The notes: generated by a model from the sequence alone, not told the origin. A stretch of 56,121 nt of DNA from Desulfobacterium sp. (GCA_016342325.1 JAEINR010000031.1:1-56121); one strand, 5' to 3'. Counted from the stretch's first letter, positions 7,680 to 16,746 are shown. Made by a program: numbers and translations.

Positions 7680-9188
7680 ATGATCAAAACGGACGTCATT
7701 ATTATTGGCGGCGGAGCCACTGGGTGCGGGATTGCCAGGGACCTTGCCCTGCGCGGGATTGCCCATCACCTCATCGAGAAGGGTGATTTTGCAGCCGGCG
7801 CAACGGGTGCCTGCCATGGCTTGCTCCACAGCGGAGGCAGGTATGCTGTTTCAGACCCGGAGGCTGCGGAAGAGTGTATCCGGGAAAACATGATTTTAAG
7901 AAAAATCGGTGAAAAATGCGTGGAGCAGACCGGAGGCCTGTTCGTAAGACTGGCCGGAGACTCCAGGCGGTACAGGGACAAATTCCTTGAAAGCTGTGAC
8001 CGGGTGGGGATTGATACAGAGCTGCTTTCTGGGGCAAGGGCACTGGACCTGGTTCCCAAATTGAACCCCTCCCTTGAGGAAGCCGTTCGGGTGCCTGACT
8101 GTTCCATCGACCCCTTCAGGCTCTGCATGCTCAACGCCATCACCTCAAAGAACCGGGGCGGCGTGTTCCACAGGCACCATGAGGTGTTCGAATTCATAAA
8201 GGAAAAAGGCCGTCTGGCCGGGGTCAGGGCAAGGGATCGCTTTACCGGGGAGATCAAGGACTTACGGGCCAGGGTGATCATCAATGCCTCGGGAGCCTGG
8301 GGAAAAAAGATCGCAAATCTGGCGGGGCACGATCTTCCCATGAACCTGTCCAAGGGGAGCCTGGTCATCACCAACCACCGCCTGACCAATATGGTGATCA
8401 ACCGTCTGAGGCCCCCGTCCAACGGAGATATCATTGTTCCCAACGAAGCGGTTTGTCTTGCGGGCACCACCTCTATCTCTGTGGATAGCCCGGACAACCT
8501 GGTGGTGGGGGCGGACGAGGTGGATATCGTCACCCGGGAAGCGGGCCGGATGATTCCGGAGTTTAACAGTACACGGTTGATCCGGGCTTACACCGGCGTC
8601 AGGCCCCTGCTTTTGGCTGAAAAGGATGCCACGGACGACCGATCCGTTTCCCGGGGGTTTCGTATCATCAATCACCAGGACGGCATGTATTCCATTCTGG
8701 GCGGAAAGCTCAGCACCTACCGGCTCATGGCGGAAAAAATGGTGGACACGGTTTTAAAAGAGGTGTTTGACAAAACCGTGGCCTGTCAGACCGGGGATCT
8801 TCCCCTGGAGGGACAGGAGTTTCTCAGCGGCTACCCCCTTTCAACGCGCCTCAAGGATATGAAGGATATCATCTGCGAGTGCGAACTGGTCACCCGGAAG
8901 GATGTGGAGAGCGTAATAGACCGCATCGGCACCAAATCCATCGGAGACATTCAACACCGGACCCGGCTCGGCATGGGTCCCTGCCAGGGCGGCTTCTGCA
9001 CCTACCGCGCCCTGGGCATTATCCAGGAGAAGGGAAAAATCACCTGTGATGAGTCCATGGGGGCGCTCCGGGAGTTTCTCCAGAAACGGTTCCGGGGTAT
9101 CAGGCCCGCACTCTGGGGGGATCAGCTCCGGGAAGAGCAGCTGGTGGAGGGAATCTATCTGAATATCATGAATATGGAGCAGCAATGA
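7680..9188 (+). CDS. glpA: Anaerobic glycerol-3-phosphate dehydrogenase subunit A (FAD)
   Basis: The catalytic flavoprotein oxidises sn-glycerol-3-phosphate to dihydroxyacetone phosphate and passes electrons to the membrane quinone pool through GlpB and GlpC. The 502 residues open with the dinucleotide motif IIIGGGATGCGIARDLALRG, and a DAO-type oxidoreductase domain covers the first 370 residues or so. A C-terminal BFD-like [2Fe-2S] domain carries CECE and LGMGPCQGGFC. The length is slightly below that of E. coli GlpA. The start ATG has a GGAGG site. Its stop overlaps glpB, and the order A-B-C is canonical. It is preceded by GlpR-like boxes, suggesting induction by glycerol or glycerol-3-phosphate. 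Confidence 0.96.
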   Translation: MIKTDVIIIGGGATGCGIARDLALRGIAHHLIEKGDFAAGATGACHGLLHSGGRYAVSDPEAAEECIRENMILRKIGEKCVEQTGGLFVRLAGDSRRYRDKFLESCDRVGIDTELLSGARALDLVPKLNPSLEEAVRVPDCSIDPFRLCMLNAITSKNRGGVFHRHHEVFEFIKEKGRLAGVRARDRFTGEIKDLRARVIINASGAWGKKIANLAGHDLPMNLSKGSLVITNHRLTNMVINRLRPPSNGDIIVPNEAVCLAGTTSISVDSPDNLVVGADEVDIVTREAGRMIPEFNSTRLIRAYTGVRPLLLAEKDATDDRSVSRGFRIINHQDGMYSILGGKLSTYRLMAEKMVDTVLKEVFDKTVACQTGDLPLEGQEFLSGYPLSTRLKDMKDIICECELVTRKDVESVIDRIGTKSIGDIQHRTRLGMGPCQGGFCTYRALGIIQEKGKITCDESMGALREFLQKRFRGIRPALWGDQLREEQLVEGIYLNIMNMEQQ

Positions 9189-10378
9189 AAACAGGAAAAT
9201 ACGATGCGGTAATCGTTGGCGGCGGAATCTCGGGGCTGATGGCAGCCATTGACCTGACCCGGAAAGGACGACGGGTGGCCGTGGTCTCCAAGGGAGATCC
9301 CATTTGCTGTCTGTCCACCGGATGTATCGATATTTTGAAAGGTGTGGACTCCCCCAGGGACGGTATCTGTGACCTTCCGGAAAACCATCCCTATCATCTG
9401 GTTGGGGCCGGGGGCCTTGACCGTGCTGCCGGGCTTTTTGTTTCGGTTATGAAAGAGGCCGGTCTCTCCTATGTGGGGAATGTTGGGCAAAACAGGTGGA
9501 TTTTATCCCCCGGGGGAACCCGGAAACAGACCGCCCTGGTGCCGGAAAGCATGGCCCATGGAAACGTGGAAGAGAACGAGACCCTGGTTGTGATCATCTT
9601 TAAAGGGATGAAGGACTTTTTCCCGGGGTATGTTACGGCTAAATTCCAGAACGCCGATGTTTATGAATTTGACCCGGGCAATGGTTCCACCCTGGGAATC
9701 GCCACAAAATTCGACGATCCCGCTTTCCAAGAAGATTTTTTCAAATGGTTTAAAAGCCAGAAAATATCCAAAGGAAAGATTGCCCTGCCGGCTGTCCTGG
9801 GCACAAAGCCCCAGGTATTCGGAGAACTTGCACAAAAATTGGACCGGAAGATTTTTGAGATTCCCACCCTGCCGCCTTCCATCCCAGGCCTTCGAATGTT
9901 TAAAGCCCTTAAAACCTGCCTCCAGGATGCAGGCGCGGACCTGTATTGGGGTCGCTCCGTGGAAAGCGTGGAAAAGGACGGTGATGCCATCGAAGCCGTC
10001 ACCCTGGCCGGAATCGGACGATCCACACGCATCGAAGCCAGGGCGTTTATCCTGGCCACCGGTTCCTTTGTCAGTGGCGGTCTTTATGCCAGACAGGACG
10101 GGGTGGTCAAAGAGAGTGTCTTTGACCTGCCGGCATATGTTCCTGAAAACCGGGAATCCTGGTTCGGGCACAATTTCTTTGAAACCGGTCATGGGATCGA
10201 GAAGGCCGGAATCCGTGTCAACGGATCGTTTCAGCCGGAAAGCACCGGGATTCCCAATCTTTTTGTTTGCGGTTCGATCCTGGCGTTTTCTGAAACCATG
10301 AAATACGGGTGCGGTCACGGTATGGCCATTGCGACAGGGGTTACCGCGGCCGAAAAATGTGAGGACCACCTGGCATGA
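9185..10378 (+). CDS. glpB: Anaerobic glycerol-3-phosphate dehydrogenase subunit B
   Basis: A 397-residue FAD-binding subunit with N-terminal motif VIVGGGISGLMAAIDLTRKG and a C-terminal flavoprotein signature (PNLFVCGSILAFSETMKYGCGHGMAIATG). In the GlpABC complex, GlpB relays electrons from GlpA to the iron-sulfur subunit GlpC. Start and stop codons overlap those of both neighbours by four bases, so the three subunits are translationally coupled. Nothing suggests damage. Confidence 0.94.
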   Translation: MKTGKYDAVIVGGGISGLMAAIDLTRKGRRVAVVSKGDPICCLSTGCIDILKGVDSPRDGICDLPENHPYHLVGAGGLDRAAGLFVSVMKEAGLSYVGNVGQNRWILSPGGTRKQTALVPESMAHGNVEENETLVVIIFKGMKDFFPGYVTAKFQNADVYEFDPGNGSTLGIATKFDDPAFQEDFFKWFKSQKISKGKIALPAVLGTKPQVFGELAQKLDRKIFEIPTLPPSIPGLRMFKALKTCLQDAGADLYWGRSVESVEKDGDAIEAVTLAGIGRSTRIEARAFILATGSFVSGGLYARQDGVVKESVFDLPAYVPENRESWFGHNFFETGHGIEKAGIRVNGSFQPESTGIPNLFVCGSILAFSETMKYGCGHGMAIATGVTAAEKCEDHLA

Positions 10379-11577
10379 ATACGGAATTTGAGCACTGTAT
10401 AAGATGTACCCTGTGTGTGGAAAACTGCCCTGTCTTCCGGGTGGACAAAGACTACCCCGGCCCCAAGCAGGCCGGACCCGATGCCGCTCGTTTCAGGGCT
10501 GACAACGAGGCGCCTGTGGATGAATGGGTGCGTAAATGTGCCCAGTGCAAGCGGTGCGACGTGGCCTGCCCCTATGGCGTGAATCCTTCCGAACTCATCC
10601 AGGAGGCCCAGGTCCGCTACAGCGAACAACATGGAAAAGGACTGGCCGCAACCCTTTTTTCCAGAAACTACTACCTTGGGCTCCTGGGTTCCCTCTTTGC
10701 ACCCGTGTCAAATGCCGTAACCGGAAACAAAGGGATGAAAAAGCTATTCCGGGCGCTGGGCATCTCCACCTATATGACGTTTCCCCGTTTTCACTTTCAT
10801 ACCCTTTCCAGGAGCTGGCAAAAGAAGGGGAAAGGAAAGCGGAAAGTGGTGTTTTTCCATGGATGCTACCTGGACAACAATTCGCCGGACCTGGGACGTT
10901 CCATGACCGGACTGCTGGCGGACCTGGGAATTCGGGTGAAGGTTCCCAAGCAGGTGTGCTGCGGGGTGCCTGCCCTGGCCAACGGGGATTTAAAGCTGGC
11001 AAAGAGATTCGCAGCAAAAAATGCATCCATCCTGGCCGGGTACATCGACAGGGGGTATGATGTGGTTTACGCGTGTACGTCCTGCGGGAACGCCCTGACC
11101 CAGGAGTATCCCGGGGTGCTTGACCCACCGGAAGGCAAGAAGATCGCCGAAAACACCTATGACATCCACGAGTATATCCTGATGCTCATGGAGGCAGGGG
11201 AAATCAAGCCCGACTTTGCGCCTGTGAAAAAAAGGGTGGCCTACCACATCCCCTGTCATCTCAGGTCCATGGGAATCGGGTACCCGGCGGCAAAACTGCT
11301 TCGCATGATTCCAGGCCTCACCCTTCAGATCCATGATGACAATTGCTGCGGCCTTTCCGGAAGCTACGGGTTTAAAACAACATTTGAAGACAATGCGACC
11401 CACCTGGGCCGGATTGCAGGGGAGGCGATTCTGGAGCGCAATCCGGATCTTCTGATCTCCGACTGCGGCGCCTGCCGAATGCAACTCAAACATTTTACAG
11501 CGCTTTCAACCATGGACCCCACCGAGCTGCTTCGTCTGTCGCTCTCGAACAAGCCCTGCCCCTCCCTTACCCATTGA
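10375..11577 (+). CDS. glpC: Anaerobic glycerol-3-phosphate dehydrogenase subunit C (Fe-S)
   Basis: A 400-residue membrane-associated electron-transfer subunit. Two [4Fe-4S] motifs lie at the N-terminus (CIRCTLCVENCP and CAQCKRCDVACP). Two CCG domains follow (VCCGVPALANGD near the middle, NCCGLSGSYGF near 320), as in heterodisulfide-reductase-type proteins that hand electrons to quinone. It is the last gene of the glp operon; a strong terminator follows about 105 bp later. Overlap with glpB is four bases. Confidence 0.95.
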   Translation: MNTEFEHCIRCTLCVENCPVFRVDKDYPGPKQAGPDAARFRADNEAPVDEWVRKCAQCKRCDVACPYGVNPSELIQEAQVRYSEQHGKGLAATLFSRNYYLGLLGSLFAPVSNAVTGNKGMKKLFRALGISTYMTFPRFHFHTLSRSWQKKGKGKRKVVFFHGCYLDNNSPDLGRSMTGLLADLGIRVKVPKQVCCGVPALANGDLKLAKRFAAKNASILAGYIDRGYDVVYACTSCGNALTQEYPGVLDPPEGKKIAENTYDIHEYILMLMEAGEIKPDFAPVKKRVAYHIPCHLRSMGIGYPAAKLLRMIPGLTLQIHDDNCCGLSGSYGFKTTFEDNATHLGRIAGEAILERNPDLLISDCGACRMQLKHFTALSTMDPTELLRLSLSNKPCPSLTH

Positions 11578-11604
11578 CTGCCAAACCGGGATGTATAGCT
11601 CTGA

Positions 11605-11669
11605 TCAGACCAATTGATACCGCTACTTACTTAATAATGGCAGGTTGGTATCACCTCATTTGACCGGCA
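11605..11669. repeat. Inverted repeat arm flanking yaiI (copy A)
   Basis: This 65-bp stretch, starting TCAGACCAATTGATACCGCT and ending CATTTGACCGGCA, recurs in inverted orientation at 12262-12325 with roughly 85% identity and one single-base gap. The two arms enclose the glp terminator and the complete yaiI gene. This could be a pair of dispersed repeats or the ends of a non-autonomous cassette. Confidence 0.75.
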
Positions 11670-11680
11670 CGATAATATAC

Positions 11681-11726
11681 AAAACGGCTTGCCTGGATAT
11701 TATTTCCGGGCAAGCCGTTTTTTTTG
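11681..11726 (+). terminator. Rho-independent terminator after glpABC
   Basis: A 13-bp perfect stem, AAAACGGCTTGCC at 11681-11693 with GGCAAGCCGTTTT at 11709-11721, is followed by a run of T on the plus strand. The loop is 15 bases. It ends the glp operon; on the minus strand the T-run is short, so it would serve yaiI less well. Confidence 0.85.
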
Positions 11727-11789
11727 ATCATCGTTTGGGTCAACCCAACCGCCGGGATTCACGGAATGGCCAGCTCAATTGAATCGTTG

Positions 11790-12245
11790 TTAAGCCTTTT
11801 TTGCATACTGTATTAAAATTTTATCCAGGTGACCGGCAAAAGCGTTTCGGTTTTTCTGGCTCAAGGGCGGCGGCCCACCCGTATCTATTCCGCTTTCCCG
11901 CAGGGTGTCCATAAAATTTCTCGTGCTTAGACGCTCTCTGATATTTCCTTCAGAATAGCGCTCGCCCCTGGGGTTCAAGGCATGCCCTCCCTTTTCAATC
12001 ACTTGGGCTGCCAAAGGAATGTCAGCTGTGACCACAAGATCACCAGGGTTAAGCCGTTTAACAATCTCGTCGTCTGCGACATCAAAACCGGATGCCACCT
12101 GAAGTGTTGTGATATACCGGGACGGCGGTATACGCATGGGTTGATTCGCCACAAGGATCAACGGCACTCCGGTACGCTCTGCCGCTTTAAACAAAATGTT
12201 TTTGATCACCACAGGGCATGCATCTGCGTCTACCCATATTTTCAT
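11790..12245 (-). CDS. yaiI: YaiI/YqxD family protein (DUF188)
   Basis: A 151-residue member of the UPF0178 family. The N-terminal [15 protein letters not shown] with acidic residues of a PIN-like fold, [17 protein letters not shown] and [17 protein letters not shown] are the family hallmarks. A nuclease-like role has been suggested from fold, but the function is not established. It is a single gene pointing towards the glp terminator and is enclosed by a 65-bp inverted repeat, so it may have arrived as a unit. Confidence 0.9.
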   Translation of the reverse strand: MKIWVDADACPVVIKNILFKAAERTGVPLILVANQPMRIPPSRYITTLQVASGFDVADDEIVKRLNPGDLVVTADIPLAAQVIEKGGHALNPRGERYSEGNIRERLSTRNFMDTLRESGIDTGGPPPLSQKNRNAFAGHLDKILIQYAKKA

Positions 12246-12261
12246 TTAATGCCTCTTATAA

Positions 12262-12325
12262 TGCCGGTCAAATGGCGTGATACCAACCCACCACTATTAA
12301 TAGGTAGCAGTGTCAATTGGTCTGA
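12262..12325. repeat. Inverted repeat arm flanking yaiI (copy B)
   Basis: Reverse complement of copy A at 11605-11669: the minus strand reads TCAGACCAATTGACACTGCT and ends CATTTGACCGGCA. It lies directly upstream of the yaiI start codon, so the yaiI promoter must be in or next to it. Confidence 0.75.
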
Positions 12326-12363
12326 CCCGAGCCATACGTTGAATGGATCAAACAACAGCTGTT

Positions 12364-13284
12364 TTATGGAACAACTGTAAATGCAATCTGGTCAAGTTTT
12401 TCCCCTTTGTCTGTCATCACTTCAACCCGCCATTCTCCAATGTGCGACGGGTGACCAAGTGTTACATTGCTCCATGTGCGCATACTTTGATATTGTATTT
12501 CCAGGGGAACCGCACAATACCGGCGACCGTTGACATAATAAACATGGGTCAGGGTAAACGGGTTTTCTTCTGACACCACATTCATCCAAATCGCGGCTGT
12601 TGCGTCTTTTTTGAGAGAGAAAACCTTTTGGGGTGAGCTGTATTGCCTTTGGGTTATGCGACTGCAGGAAACAATTTCGGAAATCCGGATACCGGAAGAG
12701 ATACGCATTTGTTCAGTCGGGCCTGGCTGAACCGCCGCTTTTTGTTCCGCTGGTATTTCAGGGCTTGGAATCTCTTCGAAAACCCTGGGCGCGTCCCTTT
12801 GCAGTAACGCCTCTTTTTCAGGCAGATCTATTTCCATGGAAGGCGGTGTCTCCTTCCCATGGGTTGCCAGTACCGGGGCCATCTTTTTATTCTCAGCTAC
12901 AGCAACCAGAACCGGGGCCTTCTCTTTAGTATCCGCTACAGCAACCAGGACCGGGGCCTTCTCTCTATCATCAGCTACAGCAATCGGATCCGGATTTTTT
13001 GTTGCAACCATGGCTTTGCTCTCTTCAACAGCCGCTTCAGTTCCTTGCGCTGGACTGTTTGACGCAATTATGGGAGACGGTTTTTTAAAAATCATCAAAC
13101 CGCTCAGAATAAATCCTGCGCAAAGAATCACCACCCAGAAACCCGGTCTCTGCCAGGCAGGTTTCTTCTCCGATTCTTCTTCACGTATTCGCTCTTCCTT
13201 GTTAAGGAGCTCTTTCTTCTTAAGCGCCTCTCTCATTTTTTTCAGGAGGAGCTGATCCTTTTCCTCTACCATTGCCCTATTCAT
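12364..13284 (-). CDS. DUF2914 membrane-anchored protein
   Basis: A 306-residue protein with a charged, helical cytosolic start (1-45) and one transmembrane segment (about 49-67, FWVVILCAGFILSGLMIF). A low-complexity linker carries three copies of a 13-residue unit (VAVADxxEKAPVL, 101-139). A C-terminal DUF2914 domain (about 195-306) has the typical VYYVNG, RTWSNVTLG and GEWRVEVMTDKGE segments. The domain should be periplasmic; its role is unknown, possibly wall or envelope related. The start overlaps a tiny upstream reading frame by ATGA. Confidence 0.8.
   Translation of the reverse strand: MNRAMVEEKDQLLLKKMREALKKKELLNKEERIREEESEKKPAWQRPGFWVVILCAGFILSGLMIFKKPSPIIASNSPAQGTEAAVEESKAMVATKNPDPIAVADDREKAPVLVAVADTKEKAPVLVAVAENKKMAPVLATHGKETPPSMEIDLPEKEALLQRDAPRVFEEIPSPEIPAEQKAAVQPGPTEQMRISSGIRISEIVSCSRITQRQYSSPQKVFSLKKDATAAIWMNVVSEENPFTLTHVYYVNGRRYCAVPLEIQYQSMRTWSNVTLGHPSHIGEWRVEVMTDKGEKLDQIAFTVVP
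12868..12984 (-). repeat. 39-bp in-frame tandem repeat, three copies
   Basis: Encodes three consecutive 13-residue units (IAVADDREKAPVL, VAVADTKEKAPVL, VAVAENKKMAPVL) in the linker of the DUF2914 protein. In-frame repeats of this sort can vary in copy number between strains and set the linker length across the periplasm. Confidence 0.8.
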
Positions 13285-13358
13285 GGGTTAACCAAGCGGT
13301 TTAGGGTCAGCTCCGAAGTCACACCGCACAGCGGATTACCGAATTGTTTTTCACTCAT
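13281..13358 (-). CDS. Possible 25-residue leader peptide before the DUF2914 gene
   Basis: A tiny frame (MSEKQFGNPLCG...RLVNP) preceded by AGGTAGG and ending in an ATGA overlap with the DUF2914 start. The ribosome site and the coupling are suggestive, but the peptide resembles nothing I know and could be chance. Confidence 0.25.
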   Translation of the reverse strand: MSEKQFGNPLCGVTSELTLNRLVNP

Positions 13359-13598
13359 GGGTCCTACCTTGTTCTTGTCTATCATCGGGTTATTTCTCCG
13401 GCTCTGCCGGGTTGGCAAAAATGAACCTGGGTGTTCATACCATAAAAGAACTGAATTGATCAAAATATTAAAATGTAAACCATACCCGAGGCGGCCTTCC
13501 GGAGCATCCGTTCAACGTCAGGGCCTGGAAGAAAAACAGAGCCCTTCAGCCCCTACGTTCAGCAAATTAAAAAAAATCAGGAATTCCAAACTTTTTAC

Positions 13599-13627
13599 TT
13601 GACCTACTTTTTTTTTAGCTCTATAAG
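13599..13627 (+). promoter_or_regulatory. Sigma-70-type promoter of the feo/TonB operon
   Basis: TTGACC (13599-13604) and TATAAG (13622-13627) are separated by 17 bp, about 90 bp upstream of feoA. The 12-mer CCAAACTTTTTA lies immediately before the -35 (13586-13597) and recurs in the promoter of the TonB-dependent receptor (32351-32362). No convincing Fur box was seen. The shared element is a candidate site for the PchR-like regulator at 23861. Confidence 0.6.
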
Positions 13628-13716
13628 TTCGCTATTCCAAACAAAATGCACAGCAATAACAAAATCGGTCGCAACTAAACATTGTTTACAAAAAAACACT
13701 CAACGGGATAAACCGA

Positions 13717-13938
13717 ATGACTTCATTGAGCAAAACCACCCCCGGGGGCAGCGTCAACATCAAAAGAATCACGGCCAAGGGAAAGCTTGGCCAGCGCCTC
13801 GTGGATCTGGGCCTCTACCCCGGTCTCAAGGTGACCGTAATCAGAAACTCTCCACTTGAAGATCCCATGGAAGTTGAAGTAAACGGATATTTTCTAAGCC
13901 TGAGACATGAAGAGGCAGCATATGTTGAAATCAGTTAG
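13717..13938 (+). CDS. feoA: Ferrous iron transport protein A
   Basis: A 73-residue SH3-like cytosolic partner of FeoB (VNIKRITAKGKLGQRLVDLGLYPGLKVTVI, then DPMEVEVNGYFLSLRHEEAAYVEI). The length fits the family. It overlaps the start of feoB and is the first gene of a long plus-strand operon that runs to the AraC regulator at 24871. Confidence 0.95.
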   Translation: MTSLSKTTPGGSVNIKRITAKGKLGQRLVDLGLYPGLKVTVIRNSPLEDPMEVEVNGYFLSLRHEEAAYVEIS

Positions 13939-16417
13939 GATGGTAAGCCCCACAAGGCTTGTTGCATTGGCTGGCCAGCCCAACTGCGGCAAGTCAACGG
14001 TTTTCAATGCCATCACTGGTGCAAGCCAGCATGTTGCCAACTATCCCGGGGTAACCGTTGAAAAGCTTTCAGGTTCATATACCATCAACGGCACCCGGAC
14101 AGAGATCGTGGATCTTCCCGGCACATATTCCCTGACATCATTTTCCCCTGAGGAAAAGGTCTCCAGGGACTTTATCCTCCATGACAGACCCGAGACCATC
14201 ATCAACGTGGCAGATGCCGCAAACATCAAGCGAAGTCTCTATCTCACCTTTCAGCTCCTTGAGATGGAAATCCCTGTGGTCCTGAACCTGAACATGATGG
14301 ATGTGGCCGAAAAAAACGGCATGACCATCGACTTCAAAGGGCTTGAACAAATCCTTGGCACCCCGGTGGTGCCAACGGCCATCAAGCGCGGACAGGGAAA
14401 ACAAGACCTTGTCAAAGCCATTGATGCCTCCATTGCTTCAGGGGTTCACCCCGGATTCAAGATCGATTACGGCCCCATGGAGCCGTCCATACAAGCGATC
14501 CTAACTGAGATCACCGCTGGTGCCGGCTCCTTTTCCTACCCCCTCAGATGGCTTGCCATCAAGCTCATGGAGGGAGACCTTGGGGTGGAAAAGCTGCTCA
14601 ACCAGACCCTCCCCGATTCCGGTACCCTCCTTGCCCTGGCCGAAGCCGAGCGGAACCGGTTCACACGCACCCAGGAAGAGTCCCCGGAAAAACATATCGC
14701 CTACGCCCGGTACAAGGAAGCCGACAGGCTCAACCACTTGGTCGTCACCCAACACCCAAGGACAAAGACAAGCAAGAACGTCACGAACCAGATAGACCGG
14801 TTTGTCTGCCACAAATTCCTGGGGCCGATCATCCTGGCCCTGATTGTCTACGCCCTCTACAACCTCTCCATCGTCCAGGGATATAAGATCACGAACTACA
14901 CCTGGCCCCTGCTGGCCAGGCTGAGGGACGTAACCGAATGGTTCATGCCGGATCCCGGGTTCATTACAGAACCCATGATACGCGCCCTCTCCCTCTGGTT
15001 TGTAGACAGCGTCAATGCCCTTCTCAATTATGTCCCCATCTTCTTTATCCTGTTCTCCCTCATCGCCATCCTGGAGGACAGCGGTTACATGCCCAGAATG
15101 GCCTTTATTCTGGACAGGTTGCTCGCACGGTTCGGCCTCCATGGCCAGTCAACACTTCCCATGGTGCTGGGGGGCGTCTATGTGGGGGGCTGCGCCGTGC
15201 CGGCCATCATGGCCACCAAGGGAATCCCCGATGAAAAGGCACGGTTTGCCACCATGATGATCATTCCCATGCTCAACTGCCTGGCAAAGATCCCCCTTTA
15301 TATCCTGATCATCAACATCTACTTTGCGGACCACAAGTCCCTGCTCATGGTCTTCATCGCCAGCATCACCCTGCTGCTGGCCCTGCCGGTGGCCAAGATC
15401 CTCACCCTCACCGTGTTGAAGAACAAACCCAGCGAGCCCTTTATCATGGAGTTGCCCACCTATCATCTTCCCACCATTTCCGGGGTCCTGAAACGGGCGC
15501 TGGAACGGATCTGGATGTTCCTGAAGAAAATCGTCACCATTGTTGCCGCTGTGGCCGTGGTGATCTTCGCCCTTATCCAGTTCCCCGGGCTCACCCAGGA
15601 GAGAAAAGCATGGTATGACAACCAGGCTGAGATCGCCATGGCGACGTTCCACCAGAAGATGGCAAAGACCGCCTTTGGCAAAACCCTGGCCACCAATGGC
15701 TCGGCCATGGAACTCATCCTGTTCGCAGACCGCTACAAGGGCGCCCGAACAAGGGCGGACAAAGCAGCCATGGAAAAGATCAACACCCGGTTCGAATCGG
15801 AAAACCAGACCTACTACGCCATCACCACGGGCAAGGGCGGCAAAGAAGCAAAAACAGCCCGGCGCACCCTGAAAAAACTCACCCAGACCCGGAAGAAACT
15901 ACTTCGGGGAATAAAACAAGAGAAGATCCGGAACAGCTTTCTTGGGAAATTCGGCCGCACCCTGGAGCCGGTCACCCAATGGGCCGGGTTTAACTGGCGG
16001 ATCAACATCGCCCTGCTGAGTTCCTTTGCCGCCAAGGAAAGCACGGTGGCCACCCTGGGGGTTCTCTACCAGCAGGAGGCAAGTACGGAAACCCTGAGTC
16101 TGGAAAAGCGGATGGAGCAGGGAGAAAAGGGATTTACCCAGCTCCACGCCCTGGCCCTTCTCCTGATGATGGCCCTGTTCCCACCCTGTGTGGCCACCAT
16201 GATAACCCTGAAGATCCAGTCGGGATCGATAAAGATAATGCTCATCAGCTTTGGCTATCAGTCCCTGTTGGGTTTTACGGTGGCCTCATCGGTATTCACC
16301 CTCTCTTCCCTGCTCGGTCTCACCGGCCTTCAGGCCCTGTTCGGGTTCTGGTTTTTCGCCCTGGTTGTTGCCATTATAGTAGGATTCATCCCTCCCCGGA
16401 AAAATATTACCCTTTAA
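13922..16417 (+). CDS. feoB: Ferrous iron transporter B, with an enlarged cytosolic loop
   Basis: The inner-membrane GTPase-coupled Fe(II) transporter. The N-terminal G domain shows GQPNCGKST, DLPGTYSLTSFSPEE and NLNMMDV, and the membrane part contains two Gate regions (GGVYVGGCAVPAIMA; SSFAAKESTVATLG). The second half has a charged, Lys/Arg-rich insertion of about 115 residues (roughly bases 15595-15945) just before Gate 2, making the protein 831 residues against about 770 in E. coli. ATG 13922 is chosen because AGAGG lies six bases before it; 13907 and 13940 are alternatives. It is the obvious cytoplasmic entry point for the metal handled by the whole island. Confidence 0.95.
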   Translation: MLKSVRMVSPTRLVALAGQPNCGKSTVFNAITGASQHVANYPGVTVEKLSGSYTINGTRTEIVDLPGTYSLTSFSPEEKVSRDFILHDRPETIINVADAANIKRSLYLTFQLLEMEIPVVLNLNMMDVAEKNGMTIDFKGLEQILGTPVVPTAIKRGQGKQDLVKAIDASIASGVHPGFKIDYGPMEPSIQAILTEITAGAGSFSYPLRWLAIKLMEGDLGVEKLLNQTLPDSGTLLALAEAERNRFTRTQEESPEKHIAYARYKEADRLNHLVVTQHPRTKTSKNVTNQIDRFVCHKFLGPIILALIVYALYNLSIVQGYKITNYTWPLLARLRDVTEWFMPDPGFITEPMIRALSLWFVDSVNALLNYVPIFFILFSLIAILEDSGYMPRMAFILDRLLARFGLHGQSTLPMVLGGVYVGGCAVPAIMATKGIPDEKARFATMMIIPMLNCLAKIPLYILIINIYFADHKSLLMVFIASITLLLALPVAKILTLTVLKNKPSEPFIMELPTYHLPTISGVLKRALERIWMFLKKIVTIVAAVAVVIFALIQFPGLTQERKAWYDNQAEIAMATFHQKMAKTAFGKTLATNGSAMELILFADRYKGARTRADKAAMEKINTRFESENQTYYAITTGKGGKEAKTARRTLKKLTQTRKKLLRGIKQEKIRNSFLGKFGRTLEPVTQWAGFNWRINIALLSSFAAKESTVATLGVLYQQEASTETLSLEKRMEQGEKGFTQLHALALLLMMALFPPCVATMITLKIQSGSIKIMLISFGYQSLLGFTVASSVFTLSSLLGLTGLQALFGFWFFALVVAIIVGFIPPRKNITL

Positions 16418-16428
16418 AGGAGTTCACC

Positions 16429-16746
16429 ATGATCAAAAAAAGTATTATCCCAACACTACTCGTCTCCCTCGCCATGGCGGTTCCGGCCCTGGCCCACACC
16501 CCCCTGTGCAGTTGCTGGGACGAAGGCGACGACATCATCACCTGCGAAGGCGGCTTTTCCGACGGCTCCTCTGGCGAGGGCGTCATCATGTACGTCAATG
16601 GAAAGAACGGAAAGCCCCTCATCAAGGGTCAGATGAACGAATTCAGCGAATTCTCGTTCAAAAAACCGACCCCGCCCTACACCGTCATTTTTGATGCCGG
16701 GGAAGGGCATCAAGTGAAAGTGAACAGCGAAGAGATCGTCGAGTAA
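16429..16746 (+). CDS. Small periplasmic protein with predicted N-terminal histidine (paralogue of 27546-27872)
   Basis: A 105-residue exported protein with a signal peptide ending VPALA and a mature chain predicted to begin HTPLCSCWDEG, thus exposing His23 next to a Cys-x-Cys pair. A beta-rich body follows (CEGGFSDGSSGEGVIMYV, then PPYTVIFDAGEGHQV). The same body pattern occurs in the protein at 27546-27872 (VEGMFSTGATAAGMTLYL, PYTIFLDGGPGHTV), so they are paralogues. An AAAGGAG site precedes the ATG; feoB ends 11 bp upstream. I infer a periplasmic metal-binding or chaperone role from the N-terminal His and context; no characterised homologue is known to me. Confidence 0.75.
   Translation: MIKKSIIPTLLVSLAMAVPALAHTPLCSCWDEGDDIITCEGGFSDGSSGEGVIMYVNGKNGKPLIKGQMNEFSEFSFKKPTPPYTVIFDAGEGHQVKVNSEEIVE

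Noticed and set aside
9503-10369. A 288-codon minus-strand frame
   Set aside because: Antisense to glpB and without family signals.
12868-12984. Regular repeats as a possible CRISPR array
   Set aside because: The repeats are contiguous 39-bp in-frame coding units without spacers; the (CAAG)5 run at 32471 is likewise not CRISPR.
13540-13716. Fur box or riboswitch before feoA
   Set aside because: I looked for GATAAT-type 19-bp Fur palindromes and for structured leaders and saw none convincing; only a sigma-70 promoter and a shared 12-mer are supported.
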